Assembly: GCA_947561715.1 (NCBI GenBank)
Contig: OX387203.1
Location: forward strand, 10,726,001 to 10,790,000
Source of the DNA: Ascidia mentula
Lineage: Eukaryota; Chordata; Ascidiacea; Phlebobranchia; Ascidiidae
Length of the DNA stretch: 64,000 nucleotides
Direction: 5' to 3'
Numbering within the stretch: position 1 is the stretch's first letter; each line of letters opens with the position of its first letter. This document shows positions 1 to 12,229 of the stretch, piece by piece. Below the pieces are notes generated by a model that did no database searches, was not told the origin of the DNA, and worked only from the letters and a program-made list of their open reading frames with translations. The translations under genes were made by a program, and so were the position numbers.

Positions 1-267
1 CACGACAGAGGAGTTTACATGCTGAGCCAAGTTAAACGTAAATTTCCTAGTAATGCTTCAAAATTTTGGAACACTTTATGTAGGTAATTCCGCCAAACGT
101 ATAAATTAACTGTAGCATTGACTGATGCATTCAGGAACAAGCGGAGGAATTATAAAAGAAGCTCTTCCCTTGGTTTTAAATACGCCTGTCGAATATACAA
201 GTAAGTTTAGTATTTGGGTTTTGTCGGCGAAAAAATCTTGATTAATTTGCAGTTAGCGTTCTGCAGG

Positions 268-1106
268 TTAAGGCCGCATCTCTGTATTTCTATGGAAAAG
301 ACTTTCCCGGTTGGGAATTGCCCTTCTCGAACTCTGTCCTGCGTAACAGTGTAAAATTATGTGTAACAATGCAATGGGTCATGCATGGGCGCCAGTGTTT
401 TGGTTGAATGAGCGCAGATGAACAGGCTGTTGCCAGGGCGATTTTCAGCGTGTTTGGGGCAGTTTTACTTTGGTTTTCAGGGCTATTAGTCAGGCAGTAA
501 ATTGGTAGAGGGTGCTGTTGTACATGTAGCTGAAAAACTACCCAAATATTGAGGTTGATTTTGTGAAAAAATGAATCACAGAAAGTATGTTCAATTTGTG
601 ATTTTCTGTCAGTGCGGACCCTTGGCAAGGAATTGTGGCCAAATTTATAATCGAAATAACTGCTTAAACTGCTCCCCCGGGGGCATTTTGACCCTCTGTT
701 GGCCATTATTTTGGTCAAAAAAGCAGAAAAAAGTGTAGGTTTGTTTTGTGAAAAAATGAATCACAGAAAGTTACCTCCATTTGCGATTAAGTGAAGCCAC
801 CAACCCTCCTCTACACAATTCATGAAGAATTAGATGTCTTGTAATTGTCTTGGGGCCCCACCGGGGCTGTTTGTACACCCCCTAGGACTGACAATTTAGC
901 AGTTAGCCTTTGCAAAACCCCCCAATGTGCTGTCTTAATGCAGCTGCAATCAATTTTTTTTCTGTTCAGCAATAGTAGTCCCCCTTCATGAGTCATCAGA
1001 CCCGGCAATTGTTTTTGGCAAATAAGAGAAACTGTAACCAGGTGCACAATAACAAATGACTTCTAAAACTCAATTTTTAGGATTTAATTGAGAGATGCGG
1101 CCTTAA
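268..1106. repeat. TTAA-flanked MITE, family 1, copy 1
   Basis: A non-coding element of about 840 bases is bounded by TTAA at 268-271 and 1103-1106. Its ends form an inverted repeat: GGCCGCATCTCT at the left, and AGAGATGCGGCC at the right. The interior resembles the copy at 1103-1938 but is clearly diverged. TTAA flanks are typical of piggyBac-type target duplications, but the terminal bases are not a motif I recognise, so the superfamily is open. Open frames inside it (for example on the minus strand at 290-718) show no protein-like features. Confidence 0.75.
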
Positions 1107-1938
1107 GACCGCATATCAGTAATTATATTAAAATAGTTTTGCCCGCGGGGAATGCCCGTCTTGTACTCCTGCGTCATAGATAGTCTCAGTTCCGTCACAA
1201 GGCAACCGGTGATGCGTTGGGGTCAATTTTCTGGTTGAATGAGCAAGAAGTCACGTGGTGTAGCCAGGGCGATTTTCAGCGTGTTTAGTGCAGTTTTAGT
1301 GCATTTTTTGCTCTTCTCAGTCAGTCAGACGTTTGGTGCAGGGTGCTGTGAAAAGTTTAATTGAAAAACCACCAAAATGTTCAAGGGGATGTAGCTCAAA
1401 ATTGAATCACAGAAGTATACCTTAATTTGTGATTTTATGTTAGGCCCGCCTCTTGGCTACGCAGTAAGGTGAAAATTAGTTGCAAGATAGTTGCTTAAAG
1501 CACCACCTAGGGGTCTTTTAGGCCCCCGATTAGTCATTATTTTAGCTAAATTGGCTGCAAAAAAATGTAAGATGGTTTTGCGAAAAAATGAATCACAAAA
1601 ACCTCATCCAATTTGCAATTTAATGTTGGCCCTAACCCTTTTCTACGCAATGGCAAAAAAAATTGTCACAGGAAAGTTGCTTTGGTTGCCCCCTGGGACT
1701 GTTTTTGCTATCCTATAGGACAAAAGATCCTCCTGGAGGCTCCTCAGATCCTTGCTGTGTTTTGGCGGATGCAGCTGCAATCAATTTTTTTTCTCTATGA
1801 ATAGTACCAGTAGATCTTCATGGGTCACTGACCACAGGAATTGTTGTTGGCAAAAAAGCAAATCACTCAGTATGGGTATTAATGGTGATAGCCTTCAAAA
1901 CTAGATTTTTGGGATTTAATACTGATATGCGGCCTTAA
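1103..1938. repeat. TTAA-flanked MITE, family 1, copy 2
   Basis: The second copy lies in the same orientation directly after copy 1 and shares its TTAA (1103-1106); the other TTAA is at 1935-1938. The ends pair as GACCGCATATCAGTA at the left and TACTGATATGCGGCC at the right. It shares long interior stretches with the reverse-oriented copy at 13863-14625. No transposase is visible, so it is presumably non-autonomous. Confidence 0.75.
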
Positions 1939-3122
1939 GACATTTTTCCAGAATGCCCTGCGACAATATCCTACAGTGATTTTGTAAACTTTATTATATA
2001 TGCTGATATAATACAAAACCTGTGGACGAATAACTACTAATTTTTCTCACATGACAAGTTTTCACGCTAATAGGGAGAATAGACAACGTACTTCGATCCA
2101 TTGAAAGAGTAAAAAGGCGTGGTGGGATTCGTACACCAGACAGAATTTCTCCATCGAAAACGGGTGTTGACCCACGTAAGAAGGACGGAAGTAGAATAAA
2201 CGAGGGTGGAAACAAACCGAGGACATTTGCTTCCATTGCGAAGGCTTTAAGATAGAAGTGTGCATTGTGTCGTGCGATACTGAATGGTAGTTTTACTGTT
2301 ACATTTTCTTTGGACGTTTTCTTTTAATTTGCATGGACTCAAAATTAATAAACAAGCGATCTTGAAAAAAGAATCTAATACACGTTGTAATTTAGCGTAG
2401 GTCTTCATGTAGTAAGAACGGTGGTCGAGATTTGATGCATGTATTTCTATCAAAACAAGTTCTCTGCCACAAAGCAACTAGTGATGCAGGGGTTAATTTT
2501 ATGGTTGAGTGAGCACATATGCATGCGAATTTGAGCCAGTTTCGTGCAGTTTAAGATCCGTCATTTACGCAGTCTGACTGGTGCATTTTTGACCCCTGGG
2601 GGATTTGAACCCTCCCTGGTGGACATTATTTGGGGTAAAAAAAAAAAAATGTTATTTGATTTGCAGAAAAAATGAATCGTTTTAAGTATCACATCTATTG
2701 TGGTTCAATGCAAGGACCATCTCTCCACCAAGGTTAGTTGCTGAATAATTGCCTTAAAAACACGAATTCTTTGGTTTAATTGGCATATAGGTTCCTACAA
2801 TGTTTCCAAAAATTAACCAAAACTTTCAAAGCACCAGTGATGTGCTAAACTTTATTTCCATTGCTAAGTAAAACGGTGCATTTTCGTGCCGAACAAAAGC
2901 ACACTCGTAGATTGTAATTCACCAAGCCCATATTCAAACTATATATGAGAATGAAAGTCAAACATGGACAAATGTTCTTTCAAAAATAAAAATACAATTC
3001 GAATTTTACAAAAATCAATTGGTAATTCTAAATATACAGAGATAAATATATTTTCTGTTTGTACATAGATTAGCTCGTAACACTGCTCACGAAATCTTAA
3101 ATGTAAACAACAATTGACCAGT
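1939..3122. other. non-genic; degenerate MITE fragment inside
   Basis: No gene is seen. Roughly 2459-2775 is a decayed, shortened relative of the family-1 MITE: it keeps the stretch beginning with a 'caaagcaactagtgatg'-like segment, a poly-A tract near 2638-2649 and the following 'aaaaaatgaatc' motif. The rest, down to the IAP stop codon, would include the 3' untranslated region of the minus-strand IAP gene. Confidence 0.4.
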
Positions 3123-5331
3123 TCAACTGGTGTAGGTTCTCACAGCCCTCTCAATACGAACCCTGCACATAGGACAAGCCCTAAGAGCCCTCGTGCATTC
3201 CATGCAACAGCAAATGTGGCCACAGGGAATAAATACAACGTCTGCTTCACGGTCCAAACACACCTGAGTTAACGCAAAAACAACAAAATATTTAAACATG
3301 AATGTGAATAAATTGCCATCCATACTTTAACAAAACGCTTCTATTATTTGTTTAAACCAGAAAATTCAAGATGGTGACAGACGATCACTGTTAGGTTCAT
3401 CTAATATTTATTTATTTACCACAAATATTTATTCGCTTAGCAGCATTTTTTATTAGTTTCTTCATTATTGGTCTTTGTTGCTGACAAGTTTATCGTTTTT
3501 GTCCCCTCTATTTAGTCTGACTAGTTGTCAATTGTGTTCCAGACTCTACGTTGTCTTTCGTTTTCGTTTTTTTCTTTACAAGCAGAAACTGACGATGCTT
3601 CTAGGCGAAATTACTATTTATGCTTTTATGAAGAAAAAATAATGCTGGACGTGGTTGTCTGCAACTTTACTGGACAGTTTTACGTACAAAATAGACCCAT
3701 CGGTCAACATAAACAACACAGTCGGATTGCTGTTGTCTTTAACAACAAACCTTGCAAAGTTTCTGATCTTCAAGTTGTTCGAGTGTTTTCTTCAGTTCCT
3801 CAGGATTAACTTTCCTTCGTACATCACGTGGTTCAGGCATAGATGCCGATCTACTTGATGTTGGCTGGTCCAAATGCGACGCCTGAGATTTAAAACCCCT
3901 TTTTTGTTATGCTGTGAAAGAACAAAGGTCATTTCCAAGTTTGGTTCTAGTTCTTACGCGCGGAGGACCCGAGTGGTGTCTTTGCTGGTTTGGATTCATG
4001 CGTCCACTGTGTGGCGAGAGAGGGTTTAGCAGGGCATTGTTTGAGGCGCTTATCGAGTTGCCGAAGAAACTGTTGTGCGGAGATTCATCCTGTAGCAAAT
4101 AAACACATTTACGGGAAAATATGATTTCTGAGATAAAATCTATTGATTATCATATGAGACCATAGGAGTCGATTTAGGGGTGACTGGGGTGATATGTCAT
4201 CCCTCAGAAACAAACAGGGGTGACAACGTATATATTGTCACCCCTGGATTTCGTTTAAATTAAAATTTATTCTCAGAAAAACCACATGCATGCGTTAAGC
4301 TAGTAGTTTCAAAAGACCTGTAAATGACCGTCACAATCATGACAAACACAAGCGTCTCGTGGATTGTTACGCAGCGCACCAGTTGTTGTAGCTTAATGGT
4401 AAGAATCGGCATTGTTGCATAATAGATTTGTTTGTCAGATCATAATTACTAAATTTGCAATAGACTGAGTGAAATAAAAATGCACCGCTTTTAGTAAGGG
4501 TGTCCGTAATTAAAGTGTTTAAAACTTGGTGCTACAAAAACATGGTTCGGTGCAAAAACAAAGTGACACGAAACGGAATTTGCGTCGTTTGCCTATGTTT
4601 AGGGCGATACGACCGACGAAATATTTTTGCGTGTTTCTAAAACCTTGAAAAGTCACCCTTAATATTTTACAAAACGTTGAAAAATCGACGCCTATATGTA
4701 AGACAAATATATTTCGCTGTAAAGCATCTTCAGTGTCTGTAAAAAAACACAACGAAAAAGAGCAAAAACACATAGGCCTGAAGCAAATAACACGAGAATG
4801 TTACTGTTTGATTAGGGACTACTCTATGATAGAGTATACAAAATAACTCCCAATATACAAATTCCTTGTGTCAAACGTAGTTCACTTCAATACATCGAAA
4901 AAAACAGCATATTAGTTCGCATTCAATCCTTTTTGAAGGTTTTTTTTGTACTGTGGGTTTGATTGTGAATTTTATCCTAACGCTTAACTCGTTTAATTGT
5001 GATTTCAACCTGGACAATTATGTCTGAACTTCCCATGTGCCGAGTTGTAGTTAGAGCAAGCGTTTCCTAACGTTTTCGCCCGCGGTTTCTTTCAATTCAT
5101 CAAAATTTTCGTTGACCCTTTGGGTTTGAAATCTGATATTTAAATATTTAAAAAAGTGATTTTTGCGAAAATTTTCGTAAACTTTTTAGTATATTTAGCG
5201 ATAGCCTACTTGTCTGGAGGCGTAGAAACTACCACAGTTTAATGTTGTTTTGTACGAAAACTTGATAAAAATAACAGTAATGCACAGAACTAGATTCAAA
5301 TAAAAACTGGAAGGCTGTCGGTCGCCCTATT

Positions 5332-5362
<31 letters not shown>

Positions 5363-8300
5363 AATGACTTCAAAGAGATTTTAACTATGGACGACAGATG
5401 CTGCCCTGACGATCACTGTATTCCGTAATGGAAATATACACACAAAGCACTAGCTTTAAAAACAATATTGGCCAGGATTTACATTTATACAGAAAGTATT
5501 TCTAATTGTATTTAAATTGTAAATAATAAAGAAGAAAAATATTAACATAAAGGCCTGTCCTTAATACACAACTATACAACGTCATTCAAACAAACATTGC
5601 GACATTTCCTGCTCGCGTACCCACGCTGTAACATTAACTTGAAGGGCAAAGGAACTATACGCTTGTGGGGACTGACTCTGGGTAAAACACCTCACAGAAA
5701 AACACTCCACAACAAACGTTTTGACATTGGCTACTGTAGCACGGACCAACGGACTTCAATTCCACATTTTATTCAAGCCTAGCTCAGCCACAACCATAAG
5801 AAGGATTACTTTAAAATCGTTGTTAACAAAGTTATAAATGGAAAATCGTTACGGTGATTGCAAAAGAATGGGAAAAGCCTACCTAGCTAAAAGTTGTTGT
5901 TAGTTTCTAGGCAACGTACCGGAATTTCGTTGACAGATGGGTGAAGGCTTTCTTGAACTCCTGATGTAATTGACGGAGAATATTCAGAACTACCAAAATC
6001 GATTCCACCGGACTCGTAGAGTTCTTCCACTGGACTCTCCACGCGTGACTCCCGAGATGTGGATGCTCCGGCATGGGGCAATTCCTGAGCAGGAGCAGGT
6101 GGAGTTTCTTCCATTTCCAGAGTGCTAAAATATATATCAGAATAAAGCAGTGTTTCCCAACAATTTTGCGTCAACAAAAACCTTGGTTATTTAAGTTGGG
6201 AAGGAACCACCTAAGTCTTAACTGCTATATTCATCAGTTTTGCTTAAAACCTCAGGGACCTTTTATGTTTTGTAATAGAAACCCTATGGGATTTGGTGAA
6301 TTTCGAAACGATACCATTTGACCAAATGTAGCAAAATAGCTCATTAAACCCATTTTGGAACTTGCCATAATAAAGCCAAATTCTTTTTGTATAGACAAAG
6401 GCATTCACAGCCCCATGGCACATTTAGTTACATTGGAACATTTTGGGACTGAATAGGGTTTTGGGGAATAGAATAGAACATACCTTTGATATTCGAAGAC
6501 AGCATCAAAAAGTGCACTTGCACTTTGGTAAGCTGCACCATTTTGTTCTATGTTATCTTGCATTAACTTGTGTACAATTGACTCATCAAATCCCATTCCT
6601 GTGACAAAGTTTAACATTTACATTGAAATAACAAAAAAGGTTGCAAGCTTCATTTGCAAATTTAATATATCCACACAAATTGCCAAAAACCTTCTTTTTT
6701 GCAAAGAGAACATAAGCAATGTACATATATTGTACATGGTTTCTATAAAAAGGTGGAACAGTAAAGTTTGGTGGAATGAATGTCAATCATTAGCTACACT
6801 TTGTGGCATTATATCACCACAATTATACTATGCACGGTTGCAAACCACACTATTGTTGTTTGCCATGAATAAACAACTCCAAAATGAAGTGCATTGTGAG
6901 AGCATTTAGGAAAAACCAAGCTGAGTACACAATATTTAAAGTGTGCCATAGGCAAGTATTGATTCAGAAATAAAACAGACAGGTGTGAAACATTTGCCCA
7001 GTGGTGCAATATTGACATATTTTCGCTAATTATTGGCACTTATAACAGTAAAATAGCATGTCACTTATTACAATGTGATTATTTTAGTTAGCATTAGCAT
7101 ACGAAATCAAGTAGTAACATTATATTTGTTAAAAAAATGAAGATTTTAGGGAAAATCATACTAAAAGATTCCTTAAAAACGATTTACTAAGAAAAGCTTT
7201 GAACTTTATGAAGCACAAGTTATTTACAATATATACCTATTACAGTTTTTGCAACATCTGATTGCATTGCTTCAGTTAAAAGTTTCTTTTTCAAATCTTC
7301 CTCAGCATTCGGGTTGTTTTCATGTACAGGTTCATCTATCCACTCTGGACCACTTTCAACTGTTCTGTAAACATGCTTTCCATAACATTTACATTTAAAG
7401 TTAACTTTTAATTTGAGAATGATTTGACTGCACAGTTTGGCTAAAGAAACACCTAAATATTTACAAATTGCTGAACATAAACACTTGCCACATTCTGTAT
7501 TCATTTCTTTAGCATAGTTAAATTGCTGTTTTCATTGTTACAATGTCTGGAAAAAGCTAAGTTTACAAACCACAAACAAGTGAAACAAATAGTACTAGAA
7601 GCTAAGCATTATTTGGTAAACATTTATGGACAAAAGCTGGTTGAGGGTAAATAACCCAGAAGTTGCAGGCAACGTTTAGGTCAGAACAAACGATCAAAAG
7701 TTTATTTAAATGGAAGTTTGACATAAGTACATACTGTAGTTGAGATGGAGGAACATCTTGGCCTGGTGCTCGAAGCACTGGCCGAGCGAGATCAGGATAT
7801 CGAGTAACAACTGAGTGAATATATTCTGGACCTCGATGTTGGAGGATATATTCACATGTTGGATACCACTTTGCATGTTCCTCCCAAGGGTCGTCGTTCA
7901 GTTTCCAGTTTTGAAGTCCACCGTTGCAGTAGAAGCATTTTACACGGTCACCATCTCCTGTTGGGGTAAAAAATGTAAAGTTTTGTCAAACTTTTTAGAA
8001 TCATGGAATATTGGATCTGGGTTTGTTTGCATACCAAATTCTAAATCTACATAATTTTCAAGTAAAGCTATATGAAAACAAAAGTACACAGAATAGCCAC
8101 TTTTGACACTGATTGCAAAAAAAAATAATATGGACACTGATTGCAAAAAAACGACTCATGTAAAATGAAACACTTCAGTCCTATAAATGGTGTCAAGTTA
8201 TTAGACTACAACAAATTCAGCATTTAGATAAAAATTATATTTACTAATTTCATTAGTTCAACAACAGTTGAAAATAAAATTTTTAAATATGCACCTAATG

Positions 8301-11300
8301 AGTAGAATCCCGCTTCCGCAATCATGTTAGGAGTTGCTCGGGTGTAAGGCCAGTTTCTGAAAGTAGCCGCTCTGTTCTGATGAGATCTCATATTTTGATT
8401 AGCTGGATGACTGCAGGGAAACATGTCTCGGAGATCCATCCTCTCCTGTTCGGACAGGTTTGTTCTTCTGACAGGTCTCTGTGTCTAAAAGTATAAACTG
8501 GGTAAAAATCTACTTGTACCATTACAAAACAACTGTATCATAACAACAACATCCTGGAACAATTTAAAAGACCATTTTCCAAGCCAATTATTTGCAAAAA
8601 ATCTTTTTATTCAACACAACACCTGAGTTTCTGTGCGATCTCGAACATTGTGTGGATCGTTTCCTTGTGCCATGGTGCATCCTGGAAAATGTCGTTGATG
8701 CTCCTCCGCTGGATCATCAGATCTTCTCCAGTTTCTCAAGACTTGACCACATACAAAGCACTGAGTACGATCCAAGTTGCCAAGGTAGAACCACCCTGCT
8801 CTTGCCATGGAGCGAGGCGAAGGGCTATTAGTAGTGGACCATAAAGATGTGAAACTTTGAAATCTATCTGCTTCTTTGTTTAATGAAAGAGTTCTTATGA
8901 AACGCTCATGATTTGGGTCAACAATGGAAGCCAGCTCTCGCATCACAGGAAACTGGCTTTGGTATGATGGTGGAGGGTAGGGTGGATGGAGGGAAGCCGA
9001 AGGAGAAATCTGGGACGTGGGCTGTGCTGTTTGGTATGTGGCGTTGCGAGTTGCACCAGAAGATGAACTTTAAATATTATTGATAAAAACAATGTTAAAA
9101 TTCTGTCCAATTTTGGTCCAAACACTTAAATATTTAATGCTTTTCAGAAAAAATAATTAGAGCTTAAATTTCCTGAAACCTAAGACTTTGTATATCATGA
9201 TTTTTGGTTGCAACATAATTACCGGTTAAAATTCGTTGGAATCGGTGATTGTGAAACATTTGGATTGTTGGGTTGTGAAGAGCTTGTGGGCCCTCTTGAC
9301 AACAAAAGTTCGCCAGCAGGCCGTCTTTGCATAGATGTAGATTGACCAGCTCCAACCTTGAGATCACAAACATGTTCAGTTAAAATTTTAACAACAAACC
9401 TGCTTTCAAAAGAAAAAACCTGCGTAAAATAACAAAAATATTAAAAAAGTCAAGTCAGTCTTTACCCGAGAAGTTGTGTTAAATGGGACATTGCCACAGT
9501 CATCAGTTTGGCGAGCAAATTTGCAAGAGTTTCTGAAGCATAAAAGGTATATTCGCAATTAAAAACAATCCTTTGTGAAATAAAAACCACTTAAAAAATG
9601 GTACATTGCCACAGTCACCAGTTTGGCGGGCAAATTCGCAAGAATTTTCTGAAGCAAAAAAGGTATGTTCACATTTAAAAAAAAATAAGAATCACAAGCA
9701 TTGGTGCATGTTTGTACAACAGACATACCAATATGTGGCTTTGGCTACCAATCATGTTGCAACATTATATTGTGCAAAATTGGATGAACAATGAGCAATG
9801 CTTTTATATTAGGAAGTGATGCAAATTACATAGCATAATGAATTTCAGTTCCTCATAATATGTAGCAATACATTACTTGTGATAGCGAAGTAAGAATGGG
9901 TCAATTAGAGGGGTCAAGTTGTCAATGATGTTTTCACATGCAAAGCATTTGACCAAGTCATTCGTTCCAAGGTAATAGAATCCCGCTTTTGCATATACAC
10001 TTGGGTTTATTCTAATGTCTTGGGGAAAAGTCTCAAAGGTGGTAATTCGGTAGATTTCCCGGCATAGATCTTCTGGCCTTTTGCTTGCTGTCAAGTAAAC
10101 AAAGCACTTTGAGAGATTGTGACAACAAATAACGTTAAACAGTAAATTTAATACATACTTTTACATTATAAGCACAAAATCGCATTCTGGCAACAAAATA
10201 GTACCAACATACAACCATTATAAACAACTAAACAATTTTAAACAAACTTACACCCAGCTCGAGGTGTGAAAGGATCTGATTGTGTATCAGCTACCCTCTC
10301 TACTTGTTGTTGGTGGGTTAATACTGAAACACAAGATAATTTCCATGAAACACTGCAAAAACAATTGACTTTCCAATTATAGCTACTAACTTACCTTTTT
10401 CATATAAGGCAGGTGTAGGGGAACTCGTCTTTACATCAGTATTTGTTTCCTGAAATGTTCTCTGTTCAGTTACAGATTGGAAAACTCTAGTGTATTCCGA
10501 AGTATTGGACTGTCCACTTGCATTTAGATTCCACTTCAAACTTGGAAATAAAAATTTCACGGCAGAAAAAAATATTAACAGAATTTGGAAGTACAAATAT
10601 CCAAGCCGATTGAGAAATTGTTTCAAGTTCTCATGTGGATCATCATTAATTCGCAAATGTCTACCTGGATTAGAGTTCTCATTATTATCTTCATATATAG
10701 CCTTGCTATTAATAGTCCTTTCTAAAGTGCAGTTTATTGTGCTTGCTTCTACCTGAAGCATGTAAGGTGACAAACTAGCAGTGGTAGTTTTGCAATCTTC
10801 ATAGTTATTCGGTTTAGAAAACTTTACCATATTTCTAAGCTGCAAAATGTATGTTATTTCTGATATGCTTTTACATGTTCCATCAACCATTGTTATATAG
10901 GCAAAACGTTGGACTGGACTAGTGAACCAGTCAGATAAAAGTCTACGAGGGTAGGTCATTATACCGGGAAAATGCAATGCACTTGAACTAACAGTTGTCA
11001 TATCAGCTGTTGAAAATTTGATTTCATCTTCCATGTCAACAAATGCTTCCACAGAAAGTTTCCTTTCAGTTTGATACAAGTTGGTTGAAGGTTGCCTAAT
11101 TTCTTTCACTGTTGTGTGATTTTCATGGTGTTTAAAGCAGTTTTTTACTTCCTCAAAACCAATACCCTGATTTCTTGTGTGCAGATGCAATCCGAAGTGG
11201 TCCGTTGTATCATGAAACAGTCTTTGGCGCATTGGGTCTTTCAGAGAATTCATGATATCTTCCTCATAATTCTTTGAAACAGGCAATTTTTTAGCACTTT

Positions 11301-12229
11301 CTGGTACTGGTACGGTTATGGTAACGTCCAATAGGTTGAGAAATCTACCATGTCAAAATTAAGTGCAATGTAGGTTATATAATATGTAATTTTCTACAGC
11401 AAATACATCAAAAAACAAATATATTCATAAATTACATTTATTTAGGGAAAAATACTACATTGTCTGAATAGAATTCACTATTAAACGTTAAAAAAGCAAA
11501 ACTCTATGTCACCAAGACCAAGCAGAACAAACAATTAGTAACTTTACTTCCTCTTTTTATAATGGCGTCACCATGACAAACAAAGGCCAGTTGGGCGCCT
11601 TTATTGCCCAAATAGATAGTTGAAAAGTGAAGACTAATATAATGAACGAGAAACTAACACCGCTTATGTTGCACGATATAGGATCACTGAAATTATTATT
11701 ATGACGTCATGAAAGCTTCCACTGTGCGGGGCAAGAGACATGTCAGCATAACACATAGTTAAAAAACCGCCGTGCGGTGTTGTAGAGGATATACTGTCCA
11801 TCTGCCGTAGGATCATAGTCCAAATGGTAGGGTCGTAAAAACATAGCTGTAGCGGCCGTAATTTACTCAAATCTGTGCGGCCTGGACCTGCACCGACCGC
11901 CGCACGCACTAGGGGGTTTCCTAATTTGTTTTGAACGCAACACCGCCTGCCTTTTCGGATACAAATTCCTCTTCGCTTGCACAACACCATTGGTTCTCTG
12001 TTAAACGAACAGAAACGTGTCACAATCGGCAATAATACGCACATTCAATATGGCCAATAAACTTACACAAAGAAATATGTTACATTAAGAAAGTCAACAC
12101 CTCTTAACTCATACACAAATATTATCACGACATTTAACTAACACAATTTCACATTCAATTACGTACCAACTTGTTAGGAGTCCAGGACTGAATTACAGGC
12201 ACTTTTAAAGGACTAAGACGTTTTAACAT
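3123..12229 (-). CDS. XIAP/cIAP-like inhibitor of apoptosis (3 BIR, UBA, RING)
   Basis: Sixteen exons join in phase (minus strand, 5' to 3'): 12229-12167, 11997-11888, 11344-10395, 10323-10252, 10087-9877, 9532-9466, 9356-9223, 9067-8623, 8484-8295, 7957-7735, 7364-7237, 6598-6484, 6124-5920, 4089-3958, 3882-3751, 3263-3123, predicting about 1105 aa. Residues 1-400 are an unrecognised N-terminal extension with a hydrophobic stretch (YLYFQILLIFF, encoded near 10590). BIR1 (about 402-475) is degenerate. BIR2 (about 604-670) and BIR3 (about 720-788) keep CxxC-x16-H-x6-C; BIR3 has DDPWEEHAKWYPTC, like the IAP-binding-motif groove of XIAP BIR3. A UBA-like segment (MGFDESIVHKLM) follows, then the C-terminal C3HC4 RING ending in the stop. 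No CARD is seen. Family role: cytosolic caspase inhibitor and E3 ubiquitin ligase. The BIR-to-RING part is secure; exons 1-2 are predicted from ATG, splice sites and phase only. Confidence 0.88.
4163..4694. repeat. MITE family 2, copy 1 (in IAP intron 13)
   Basis: A 532-base element lies in the intron between IAP exons 13 and 14. It begins TAGGAGTCGATTT and ends AAATCGACGCCTA, an inverted repeat flanked by TA, which fits a Tc1/mariner-type TA target. The left part contains GGGGTGAC/GTCACCCC stretches able to form hairpins. Two more copies sit in MOXD introns at 38374-38819 and 44986-45468. It has no coding capacity. Confidence 0.75.
5339..5362. repeat. (TA)12 microsatellite
   Basis: Twelve uninterrupted TA dinucleotides inside the long intron 13 of the IAP gene. 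Confidence 0.95.
9599..9648 (-). pseudogene. duplicated IAP exon 6, probably inactive
   Basis: About 110 bases containing IAP exon 6 (9466-9532) are tandemly repeated just upstream in transcript order. The copy keeps the acceptor (cttcag) but carries one extra A after it, which shifts the frame relative to the functional exon. It also lacks a recognisable donor because the similarity stops before the exon end. It is most likely a dead exon copy. Confidence 0.6.

Noticed and set aside
290..718. 142-residue minus-strand ORF at the left end
   Set aside because: It lies wholly inside the non-coding family-1 MITE, is not preserved in the other copies and has no protein-like composition.
4519..4773. 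84-residue minus-strand ORF in the IAP intron
   Set aside because: It overlaps the end of a family-2 MITE and is interrupted in the other two copies.
11664..12044. 126-residue minus-strand ORF near the IAP 5' end
   Set aside because: The splice-consistent exon 2 of the IAP gene (11997-11888) uses another frame of the same stretch, and the long frame has no start supported by context.
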